NCBI GenBank assembly: GCA_030614005.1 | Contig: JAUWKS010000025.1 | Span: forward strand, 1-44,274 | Length of the DNA stretch: 44,274 bases | Reading direction: 5' to 3' | From: Candidatus Heimdallarchaeota archaeon | GTDB lineage: Archaea > Asgardarchaeota > Heimdallarchaeia > JABLTI01 | Shown here: one piece after another, positions 31,123-38,649 of the stretch | Layout: each line of letters opens with the position of its first letter | Position numbering within the stretch: position 1 is the stretch's first letter | Program-made: the position numbers and the translations under genes | Notes under the pieces: model-generated | The model's input: only the letters and a program-made list of their open reading frames with translations | Databases searched by the model: none | What the model was told of the DNA's origin: nothing

Positions 31123-31518
31123 CTAAAAACCCATTGCTTTCTCCATGTATTTTGTTGCTTCCTTCTCCTTTCCTAGGCGCTGAAGCGCTAATCCTTTGTT
31201 GAAATTTGCATCTCGATGATCTGGCGAAAGTTTCAATACTTGATCAAAATATTTTAATGCTTCATCAAATTTATCGAATTCAATTAGTATCAATCCCATC
31301 ATAAACACATAATCAAGATTGTCTGGCTGTTGAGTCAGAAGTGTTTGATAGATGTGATATGCTTCATCCAATTTGTTCAAGTGCCTTAAACATGATGCCT
31401 TCTCCAGAAGAAGTGTAATATCTTCTGGTTCTGTCTCGAGTAGGATATCTAATTCTTTGAGTTTCTTCTTATATGTTTCATAGTCGTGGGAATGGTTATT
31501 TTTTGTCAAGACATTCAA
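31123..31518 (-). CDS. Small TPR protein
   Basis: A 131-residue soluble protein built of three TPR units. They are LEKASCLRHLNKLDEAYHIY, then VFMMGLILIEFDKFDEALKY and ANFNKGLALQRLGKEKEATK, with the usual G/A and L-x-P spacing (LTQQPDNLDY, LKLSPDHRDA). No ATG is available at the N-terminus: the start is TTG 31518 or TTG 31509. It lies 80 nt upstream of nurA on the same strand and may be co-transcribed. A role as scaffold for a partner protein is the general expectation. Confidence 0.75.
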   Translation of the reverse strand: MNVLTKNNHSHDYETYKKKLKELDILLETEPEDITLLLEKASCLRHLNKLDEAYHIYQTLLTQQPDNLDYVFMMGLILIEFDKFDEALKYFDQVLKLSPDHRDANFNKGLALQRLGKEKEATKYMEKAMGF

Positions 31519-31693
31519 CTTTAATTAGCAAATATTTGATAGTGTATAGTTTTCACTTTAAAATTCTATTTACTAATGAATAATCTATTTAGAGAAGCAT
31601 TTTTTAATATCTATTAAAGGAGATATCAACTAACTTTTATTGACTGAAGAAAAGTCAATAATTAAAGAGACTTCAAGAATCTGGTGGTAACAA

Positions 31694-33106
31694 ATGTCAG
31701 GCAAAATTCAGACACAAAGAGCATTATTAGTTGAAGCAATTCTCGATAGAAAAGAAGGAGATCATCTATCCGAGCTTTCTGAATTAGCCTATGTTTCTGG
31801 ATACAATGTTGTAGGAAAAGTAACTCAAAATATACAAAAATCAAATCCTGAATATTTATTTGGAAAGGGGAAAGTAAAAGAGATTAAAGGAAAAGTGAAA
31901 GAGCTACAAGTTAATGTTGTAATTATCGAAAACAAACTTGATGTTGGTCAATTAGAAAACCTCCGAAAAATGTGGAGAGTAGAAATAATTGACAGATTTG
32001 AATTAATTCTGGAGATTTTTATTAAAAGAGCAGGTACTTTGGAAGCAATAACACAAATTCGCCTTGCAGCCTTAAAAAAGATCGGAGGGTCAAGACTAGA
32101 AGATCATCGGTCAGTAGAAACTCGTCACAAAACAATCAAAAAACTTGAGACGAAACTCGACCATATTAGAAAAGCAAAAGATCTTAGAAGAAAGAGAAGG
32201 GTTAGTTCAGGGTTCGATTTAATCGCTATTTGTGGTTACACAAATGCTGGTAAAAGCACTTTAATGAATGCATTAACAAAAGCAGATGTAGAAGTAGATG
32301 GTCAAATGTTTACCACTTTGTCCACTACTACAAGAAGTTTTGAATCTTTTGGGAGAAAGATTCTCGTAACAGATACTGTAGGTTTTATCTCAAGATTACC
32401 CCATGTACTAATAGATGCTTTCTATGCAACATTGAAAGAAATCAAAGATGCAGATTTAATCCTCTTTTTGATTGATTGTTATGATTCGAAAGACAATATT
32501 ACTCGAAAAGTATTAGCATCAATGAATACTCTTACAGCAATTCAAGCTGAAGGAGTCCCCCTAATACCTGTATTGAACAAAATAGATATCGCAGAAAACG
32601 TTGAAGCGAAAGCTGCTGTTGTAGAAGCAGCATTAAAGACAAAACCAATATTGGTAAGTGCAAAAGATCAAATTCATTTAGTAGACCTTAAAGAACAAAT
32701 TTTGACTATTCTTGAGACTTTCCACTTTCACATTAAAATTCCTAACAATAGTGAAGGTATGTCTCTGGTATCAAGTATTCATAATAAAACAAGAATAACT
32801 AACGAAGTGTATCATCATAATTGTGTAGAAATGCATTTTGAAACAAATGTTCGTTTGGGTATGATTCTCTTTAATTTGCTGAAGAAAAGTACACTTGCTA
32901 TAGAAATACTGAATAAAGAGGAATTAGAAAAACTCGTAAAACAAGAAGAAGAGGAACCAAAAGAAGATACTATAACTGTCATAAAAGCTGATGATGGAGA
33001 AGATATATTCATTTTCGATCTTGTTGAAGACTCTGGCAAGAAATCGAAATTAACTGATACGCCAGAAAAATTTGGATCAATAACTTCATTAGAGAATAAC
33101 GATTGA
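31694..33106 (+). CDS. hflX: GTPase HflX
   Basis: A 470-residue GTPase that binds the large ribosomal subunit and, in bacteria, splits stalled ribosomes. The N-terminal HflX domain (about 8-150) includes YLFGKGKVKEI and the signature DRFELILEIFIKRAGTLEA. A basic helical linker (KAKDLRRKRRV) follows. The G domain has G1 GYTNAGKST (181-189), G3 DTVGFISRLPH (227-237) and G4 NKID (295-298). The extra C-terminus, about 100 residues, is longer than in short archaeal HflX and ends acidic (EEEEPKEDT). The start has GGTGG upstream. It forms an operon-like unit with the two downstream genes (gaps 9 and 25 nt). Confidence 0.93.
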   Translation: MSGKIQTQRALLVEAILDRKEGDHLSELSELAYVSGYNVVGKVTQNIQKSNPEYLFGKGKVKEIKGKVKELQVNVVIIENKLDVGQLENLRKMWRVEIIDRFELILEIFIKRAGTLEAITQIRLAALKKIGGSRLEDHRSVETRHKTIKKLETKLDHIRKAKDLRRKRRVSSGFDLIAICGYTNAGKSTLMNALTKADVEVDGQMFTTLSTTTRSFESFGRKILVTDTVGFISRLPHVLIDAFYATLKEIKDADLILFLIDCYDSKDNITRKVLASMNTLTAIQAEGVPLIPVLNKIDIAENVEAKAAVVEAALKTKPILVSAKDQIHLVDLKEQILTILETFHFHIKIPNNSEGMSLVSSIHNKTRITNEVYHHNCVEMHFETNVRLGMILFNLLKKSTLAIEILNKEELEKLVKQEEEEPKEDTITVIKADDGEDIFIFDLVEDSGKKSKLTDTPEKFGSITSLENND

Positions 33107-33115
33107 GGGAAAATA

Positions 33116-33682
33116 TTGAAGAAACAAAGAATAATCAAACAAGTATGTAGAGGAATTTTTTTCCTAGTATTTATTTTTGTTACAATTACCCCAGCATTCG
33201 TTTTTGGTGATTATTCTAAACAGAACTTTGCACTCAATGACGAAACCGTTGAATTTCTTAATATTGAAAATGCTAATTATTATAACGGATCAATTAGTGT
33301 TACAGTTTCTACCGGTGCAAATGTTACAGCAAAAGTTAATGGCATATCAAAAATTGTTGCTCAAGGTGATACTCAAATATTTCAAATTGTGAATGTTACT
33401 GTGATAGTCTTTTCTTTAGAAACAGAAGATTCATCACAAGGTTACTTTGAAGTGAATTTAATAATTATAAATAAAGGCACAAGCGATGCTGCATATATAA
33501 TATTGGCTGTTTTCGGTGGAGTAGTATTCCTATTCATAGCAATTTCTTTCTATATTCGATCAAAGAAATATCAAACAAAGCCTGATGAAGATGAAGAATT
33601 AGCTGACCCTGAAGCTTTAAAGAAACGAAGAGAATCTGCTGGAGCAGAGAAAAAATTCTGGGGATTAAAGGATAAGAAATAA
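33116..33682 (+). CDS. Small single-pass surface protein in the hflX unit
   Basis: A 188-residue protein. The start is TTG at 33116, with GAGGG just upstream, 9 nt after the hflX stop. The N-terminal signal peptide is KKQRIIKQVCRGIFFLVFIF, followed by about 95 extracellular residues with repeated (N)xT/S sequons and a strand pattern (GSISVTVSTGANVTAKVNG). Next come a membrane helix (AYIILAVFGGVVFLFIAISF) and a charged cytosolic tail of about 45 residues (DEDEELADPEALKKRRES). Function is unknown. Its place between hflX and a phosphatase gene may be incidental to expression. Confidence 0.7.
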   Translation: MKKQRIIKQVCRGIFFLVFIFVTITPAFVFGDYSKQNFALNDETVEFLNIENANYYNGSISVTVSTGANVTAKVNGISKIVAQGDTQIFQIVNVTVIVFSLETEDSSQGYFEVNLIIINKGTSDAAYIILAVFGGVVFLFIAISFYIRSKKYQTKPDEDEELADPEALKKRRESAGAEKKFWGLKDKK

Positions 33683-33707
33683 ATTCAAGTAAATAGGATG
33701 TAAAAAA

Positions 33708-34166
33708 ATGACTTTTGATTTCTACTGTTTCAAAGAAAATGAACTATATGGTTCTGAATTACCAAAAACTCAAGAAGATTTGGATTATATCAAGAAACAA
33801 GGGATAAAGATAATTATCTCTCTAGAAGAAGCCATAAAAGAATTAGCTGAACATTCAACATTGAAAACTGATTTTGAACACATAGAATTATACATTACTG
33901 ACTATGGTGTTCCAATAACTGAACAAATAGAAAAATTCCTAGAGATCTTTTCAAAAGCAAAAGAGGAGAAAAAACCTGTTTTAGTTCATTGTTATGCTGG
34001 TTGCGGAAGGACTGGTGTGATGTTGGCTCTAGCGGAGAAATTGTTCTATAATACCAAGGACGGAGAAGAAGCAATTAGAAATCTAAAAAAGGTACGCCCT
34101 TGTGCGTTAGAAACATCAGAACAGAGAACATTAGTAATTAATTATAAAAGGAAAAAACAAGGTTAA
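33708..34166 (+). CDS. Protein-tyrosine/dual-specificity phosphatase
   Basis: A 152-residue cysteine-dependent phosphatase. The P-loop is VHCYAGCGRTG (Cys95 nucleophile, Arg101), and the general acid is Asp65 in ITDYGVP. The substrate-loop region is LYGSELPKTQEDLDYIKKQG. The size and motif order match compact archaeal and eukaryotic dual-specificity phosphatases. It is expected to remove phosphate from Tyr, Ser or Thr of proteins, or possibly from phosphoinositides or RNA 5' ends, as some relatives do. AGGATG precedes the ATG. It is the last gene of the hflX unit. Confidence 0.88.
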   Translation: MTFDFYCFKENELYGSELPKTQEDLDYIKKQGIKIIISLEEAIKELAEHSTLKTDFEHIELYITDYGVPITEQIEKFLEIFSKAKEEKKPVLVHCYAGCGRTGVMLALAEKLFYNTKDGEEAIRNLKKVRPCALETSEQRTLVINYKRKKQG

Positions 34167-34181
34167 GGAGAATTTTCTCCT
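34166..34181. terminator. Bidirectional hairpin terminator
   Basis: AGGAGAATTTTCTCCT is a perfect 16-nt palindrome at the stop codon of the phosphatase gene, between it and the convergent saccharopine dehydrogenase-like gene. Confidence 0.55.
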
Positions 34182-34187
34182 CATAAC

Positions 34188-35336
34188 TTATTCTAGTTTT
34201 TCAGTTATTGGAATATTGCGTTTGCGAAGTTCCTCGATCATCATTTGTGATGGTACATTGAATTCTTGTGTAATAACTCCTTTCTTGTTGATGGTGCCAC
34301 TTGCCATCATCTGAGCGATAATAGATGCAGGATAAGCAGTCATTCTCATCATTGATGAAACATTGTTTTTTTCGTCAAAATAATCTATTACTTGTAAAGT
34401 AAATTTCTTTTTAACTTCGTCAATAAAACCAATTACTTCTACACGTAAGAGTGTTATATCTTTAGTATCTTCATGTGTTAAATTTTTAACAAGCATCATC
34501 TCAAGAAATTCTCGCGGGGTAACAGTTCCACCGTTTATTTCTACCGATTCTTCACTATTGAATCCTAAATCGAAGATAGTTTTCATCTTCTCACAGTGAC
34601 CTTTATACCGTATTGTTTTGTAATCAAGAACCTTAACTTTCCCTAAGAAAGTCTTAGGAAGAGTGGAAGTTCCTCCGGATGTTTGAAATGCCTCTAATTT
34701 ACCAAATGGTTTTGGAAAAACTAATTCTTCAATTTCGGTTAGTGGTTCTACATGAGTGATTATCCCATCTCGAATAACTTCTGCGATTTCAATATACTCA
34801 TTTGTTAATCCTTGAACGTTAAATATCATCGCATAATTCAATGGCGGTTTGGGGTTTTGAGGTAATCCACCAACTCGAATGTGAATCTCTTCAAGTGAAT
34901 CGAATTTTTCTGTTCCCGCTGTAACAAACACACTAGCAACCCCTGGTGCTAAACCACAGTCAGGAATAATCGTAACCCCTGCTTTTTTTGCTTCTTCATC
35001 AAGTGTGAATTGTTTATTTACTACTGTATTGTTTCCGCCGAGATCACAATAATTTGCACCAGAATTAATTGCAAGCTTTGATAGGTCATAATTAAATTTG
35101 TAGGAAATACAACCAATAACAGAATCAATGCCCTCCATTGCTGCTAATACTTGATCTTCATTAGATATGTCAAGCTCGATAACCTTTATCAAAGGACTAT
35201 TGATCCATTTCGCAACTTCTTTTGCTTGAGATACGTCAATGTCTGCTAAGCGAATTTCATCAATATCTTTACTGTGTGCAAGATCAAATGCAACAGCTTT
35301 GCCCATATGACCGGATCCTAAGACTAGAAATTTCAT
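34188..35336 (-). CDS. Saccharopine dehydrogenase-family oxidoreductase
   Basis: A 382-residue enzyme. The N-terminal Rossmann fold has MKFLVLGSGHMGKAVAFDL (GxGxxG at residues 7-12), the acidic residue at the end of strand 2 (IRLADID) and the family motif GANYCDLGGNN. IPDCGLAPGVASVF, typical of the lysine 6-dehydrogenase/saccharopine reductase group, follows near 145. The C-terminal part carries FGKLEAFQTSGGTSTLPKTF and TIRYKGHCEKM. It is probably an NAD(P)-dependent dehydrogenase acting on an amino acid or imine; saccharopine itself is not certain. GAGGT lies upstream of the ATG. The gene is alone, with no lysine pathway neighbours. Confidence 0.85.
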   Translation of the reverse strand: MKFLVLGSGHMGKAVAFDLAHSKDIDEIRLADIDVSQAKEVAKWINSPLIKVIELDISNEDQVLAAMEGIDSVIGCISYKFNYDLSKLAINSGANYCDLGGNNTVVNKQFTLDEEAKKAGVTIIPDCGLAPGVASVFVTAGTEKFDSLEEIHIRVGGLPQNPKPPLNYAMIFNVQGLTNEYIEIAEVIRDGIITHVEPLTEIEELVFPKPFGKLEAFQTSGGTSTLPKTFLGKVKVLDYKTIRYKGHCEKMKTIFDLGFNSEESVEINGGTVTPREFLEMMLVKNLTHEDTKDITLLRVEVIGFIDEVKKKFTLQVIDYFDEKNNVSSMMRMTAYPASIIAQMMASGTINKKGVITQEFNVPSQMMIEELRKRNIPITEKLE

Positions 35337-35547
35337 TTTTTTACCTCAAGAGAGATTAATACCTTAAAGTTATTTTAAATTTAGTAAAATATTGGAAAAA
35401 AGGCATATTTATACTAAATTATCACTCTATTAAGTGATATTAGGGAGTGTCAGAAAGTAAAAGTAATAAAAGATAAGGAATAATCGTTTACTATCATAAT
35501 TTGATTTAAAAAATTAAGTTAGATAAAATATTGTGGAGAATAAAAAA

Positions 35548-37164
35548 TTGAAGAAACGAGTAATATATACTATGCTTATTATATCGTTAATTGCTTTTTT
35601 ACCAGCTTTTTCTGGGAATGCAGCGATACCCCCAACACCATTTGATGATTCTGTGTCACCAAATGCTGTGTATGAATACGATGGAAATACCATTGAAATC
35701 ATAGAAGAAACTGATGAAACGACAACAATTCTACTAAATGATACCTATGAACTAACATTGGTACATACTACTGATCATGTAAATGTTGTATGCACAGAAC
35801 TAGATAGTGGCTTGATACCTCAAGCTGATGAAATGGTGTTCAGTGTTGATTTCACAACAGACGTAGATGGACAAACCTTGGATGTTCTTTTACCTGATAT
35901 GGCTTTTCAATTGAGTAGTTCAGGATCTAATAATGATGAGTGGAATACAACAATCTTTGGCGGCGATCCAATAGAGATGAGCTATAATTCTACTACTCAC
36001 GACTTTTGGGTTTTTGATTCAGTAAATACAATTGAAATGATTGCCGGAGTATTGTATATTAACGATGGTGTCGGTCCAAATGGAATGATAATAGCTCGAA
36101 CAAACGAAACTGCTTGGGATATAATAACTCCAACAGGAATAGTTGTCGTGAATTATAACGCTGGAGCAAACTACTTACATGTAGATTATATTCCAGTAGC
36201 TGGTCAAATCTATGATGGTGTATTCCCACTTGTTCCATTACCTGTTCCTATGTGGGCTGATCCAGTAATTTCTATCGATTTTGATGGACATAGTGTAACT
36301 ATCGGGTATGCCGGAGTTTCAATATGCATTCAAAGCTATATGCTTGTGTTGATTTTCGATTACATTTCAATAACTTGGTACTTTGGTGTCTTCATCGAAC
36401 GATTAGTGATTTTAATATGGGATTTAACAATAATTCTCTACATCTCTATTGTTGAACTTTTAATAGTAATCATCTACTATACTTTCGAGATTAAAATTTA
36501 TGAATCACAAATAGTAATTGTCTATGAATATATTGAGATAATATTTCTTTTTATTTCGATAATTATCTGGGAATTAACATTCATTTTCCACTTTGAATTC
36601 TGGTTTATCCAATTGATATTCATAATTGATATAGTAATCAACATAATTCTTCTACCTATTCGCTTTATCTTTATACCAATTATTATTCCAGTTTTCATTC
36701 CAATGATTTACTACGTTCCTGTTGTCCATACTGAATATATCAACATTTATGTTCCTTATGCTTCACCTGCTCTTTACATTGATGTTGTACAAGAAGATCT
36801 GCAAATGCCAAATCATACAATGCAATACCAAGTTACCGATCAAGCTGGTCTGGAAATAGAAGATGCAACAGTTACTGTTGACTATAACGGGACAACTTAT
36901 GATGCTACCCACACAACTGATGGAATCTATGAAGTAGAACTTCCCGCATCTACAGAGCAAGAAACTATTGCCGTTAAAGCTGTAAAACCATGGTATCCCG
37001 AAGGAAAACTCACTTACACTTTAGAAGTTGATTGGCTAATTGATACAGTGAACGTAACTCAAACAATAACTGGTGAATCATCGATAGCATTAACTGTAGT
37101 ATCTATTTCAGCAGTTTCAGTACTTTTAGGATTTATACTTTTCAGAAGAAAAAGAAGAGATTAG
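35548..37164 (+). CDS. Isoleucine/aromatic-rich membrane protein of unusual composition
   Basis: A 538-residue protein. TTG at 35548 has GGAG 9 nt upstream and opens the signal peptide (KKRVIYTMLIISLIAFLPAF); GTG 35533 is the alternative. Residues about 25-255 are an extracellular acidic, Thr-rich domain. A run of about 150 residues follows, almost wholly Ile, Val, Leu, Phe, Tyr and Trp, studded at intervals with single Glu or Asp (for example IERLVILIWDLTIILYISIV and ELTFIFHFEFWFIQLIFIID). An Ig- or CarboxypepD_reg-like domain (QVTDQAGLEIEDATVTVDYN) comes next, then a membrane helix and FRRKRRD. No family is recognised; the hydrophobic block could be several membrane helices or an insoluble beta structure. 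Confidence 0.75.
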   Translation: MKKRVIYTMLIISLIAFLPAFSGNAAIPPTPFDDSVSPNAVYEYDGNTIEIIEETDETTTILLNDTYELTLVHTTDHVNVVCTELDSGLIPQADEMVFSVDFTTDVDGQTLDVLLPDMAFQLSSSGSNNDEWNTTIFGGDPIEMSYNSTTHDFWVFDSVNTIEMIAGVLYINDGVGPNGMIIARTNETAWDIITPTGIVVVNYNAGANYLHVDYIPVAGQIYDGVFPLVPLPVPMWADPVISIDFDGHSVTIGYAGVSICIQSYMLVLIFDYISITWYFGVFIERLVILIWDLTIILYISIVELLIVIIYYTFEIKIYESQIVIVYEYIEIIFLFISIIIWELTFIFHFEFWFIQLIFIIDIVINIILLPIRFIFIPIIIPVFIPMIYYVPVVHTEYINIYVPYASPALYIDVVQEDLQMPNHTMQYQVTDQAGLEIEDATVTVDYNGTTYDATHTTDGIYEVELPASTEQETIAVKAVKPWYPEGKLTYTLEVDWLIDTVNVTQTITGESSIALTVVSISAVSVLLGFILFRRKRRD

Positions 37165-37184
37165 TTAACTAATTTCTCTTTTTT
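37156..37184 (+). terminator. Hairpin plus T-rich terminator
   Basis: TTAGTTAACTAA (37161-37172) is palindromic at the stop codon. It is extended by AGAGA/TCTCT with two unpaired T, and followed by T runs. Confidence 0.55.
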
Positions 37185-37293
37185 AATATTTTTTTATTAA
37201 TAATCTAATTCTATTTTTAATTAACCATACTCATATATTTTTAACTAGTACTGTTAAAATAGATAGTAATAGTTGTTAACACTGGTGAATTGA

Positions 37294-38394
37294 ATGGAAA
37301 TTGAGCAACCAACGTTAATTATAGATGAGGTGCAAGTAAAAAAGAATATCAAGAAAATGGTTGAAAAAGCAAACAAGAGTAAAGTTACTTTTCGTCCCCA
37401 TTTCAAAACACATCAATCTGCAATTGTAGGTGACTGGTTTAAAAAATTTGGAGTAGAAAAAATTGCTGTCTCTTCATTAGATATGGCTGAGTATTTTGTT
37501 GACAATGGTTGGAAAGATATTACTATTGCATTTCCTTTCAATATTCGTCAAATTAAACGAATTAATAAATTAGCGAAGAAAATTACTTTGAACCTACTAG
37601 TTGAATCGTTTGATGTAATTGAATTTCTCAACGAAAATATTACTTCACAAATAAATCTCTGGATCAAAACTGATGCAGGATATCATCGAACTGGTATTGA
37701 CTGGAATGATGAAGGAACACTATCCAAGTTAATTCGCAAAATAAAAGCAGCTACAAATTTACATTTTGAGGGACTATTGGTTCATTCAGGAAATACCTAT
37801 AAAACTCGATCAAAAGAGGAGATAATAGAAATCTATGAAGATACCATACTAAAATTGAAAGACATTCAAGAACGATTATTGCTACAAGGTTTTCCCAAAG
37901 TAAAACTTTCAATTGGAGATACTCCAAGTTGCAGTGTTATTGATGATTTTTCAGGTATTGATGAAATTAGACCCGGTAATTTTGTTTTTTATGATATGTC
38001 TCAACTTAAACTCAGTTCATGCACCAAAGATGAAATTGCTGTAGCATTGGCTTGCCCAATAGTTGCTTTGCATCCTGAACGCGAAGAGATAATCATCTAT
38101 GGCGGGGGCATTCATTTATCAAAAGAATATTTATCAATAAATGAAAACCAAAAATCATTTGGTGCGATTGCTTTACCTGCGAAAAACGGTTGGGGTGAAA
38201 TTCAGGAAAATATCTACGTTAAATCAATCAGTCAAGAACATGGAATTATTCACGCTTCGAAAGAATTTCAAAAGCAGATTAAAGTCGGTGACCTTCTCTA
38301 TATTATTCCAATCCATTCTTGTATGACAGCTAATTTAATGAAGAGATATTATACAACAGATGGAATTGAAATCAGAATGATGCCTCCCTTCTGA
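37294..38394 (+). CDS. D-threonine aldolase/D-serine dehydratase-like PLP enzyme
   Basis: A 366-residue fold-type III PLP enzyme with an alanine-racemase-like barrel. RPHFKTHQS contains the PLP lysine (Lys38). KTDAGYHRTGI and GLLVHSGNTY lie in the barrel, and SIGDTPSC precedes the phosphate-binding region. EIRPGNFVFYDM is typical of the family. Near the C-terminus, PIHSCMTANL carries the HxC pair (His341, Cys343) that binds the catalytic metal (zinc or manganese) in this group. The enzyme should cleave or dehydrate a D-hydroxy-amino acid; which one is open. GGTGA lies upstream of the ATG. Confidence 0.9.
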   Translation: MEIEQPTLIIDEVQVKKNIKKMVEKANKSKVTFRPHFKTHQSAIVGDWFKKFGVEKIAVSSLDMAEYFVDNGWKDITIAFPFNIRQIKRINKLAKKITLNLLVESFDVIEFLNENITSQINLWIKTDAGYHRTGIDWNDEGTLSKLIRKIKAATNLHFEGLLVHSGNTYKTRSKEEIIEIYEDTILKLKDIQERLLLQGFPKVKLSIGDTPSCSVIDDFSGIDEIRPGNFVFYDMSQLKLSSCTKDEIAVALACPIVALHPEREEIIIYGGGIHLSKEYLSINENQKSFGAIALPAKNGWGEIQENIYVKSISQEHGIIHASKEFQKQIKVGDLLYIIPIHSCMTANLMKRYYTTDGIEIRMMPPF

Positions 38395-38432
38395 CAAAAA
38401 TCCAAAAAACCATTTAATATAAACTCTTTTGG

Positions 38433-38446
38433 TTGATATATATCAA
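38433..38446. promoter_or_regulatory. Palindrome TTGATATATATCAA
   Basis: A perfect 14-bp palindrome upstream of module C in the 255-nt gap before the VWA gene. It may be an additional regulator site or a TATA-bearing promoter element; TTTATATAGG follows at about 38465. Confidence 0.35.
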
Positions 38447-38496
38447 TTAATTTGATTGCGAACTTTTATATAGGTTAAAACAGCAAAATAATATTG

Positions 38497-38562
38497 ATTA
38501 AATAGTCAAATGGCCTCTAAAAAATGAACAGTTCGTGAACTGTCTGATAAGACTATTTAATT
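38497..38562 (+). promoter_or_regulatory. Operator/promoter module C upstream of the VWA gene
   Basis: GAACAGTT (38526-38533) and GAACTGTC (38537-38544) together form the inverted repeat ACAGTTC-GT-GAACTGT. Exactly 7 nt later is ACTATTTAA (38552-38560), as in modules A and B. A reversed copy of the second element, ATTAAATAGTC, lies at 38497-38507. Initiation about 25 nt after ACTATTTAA would give a leader of about 65 nt. Confidence 0.65.
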
Positions 38563-38649
38563 AGCAAGAAGGCAATAAGAATAAGTGAAACAGGAACGAG
38601 AGGTAGCTCATTATCAAAGCATATCTCAAAGTGGAAGGAAAGAGAAACG

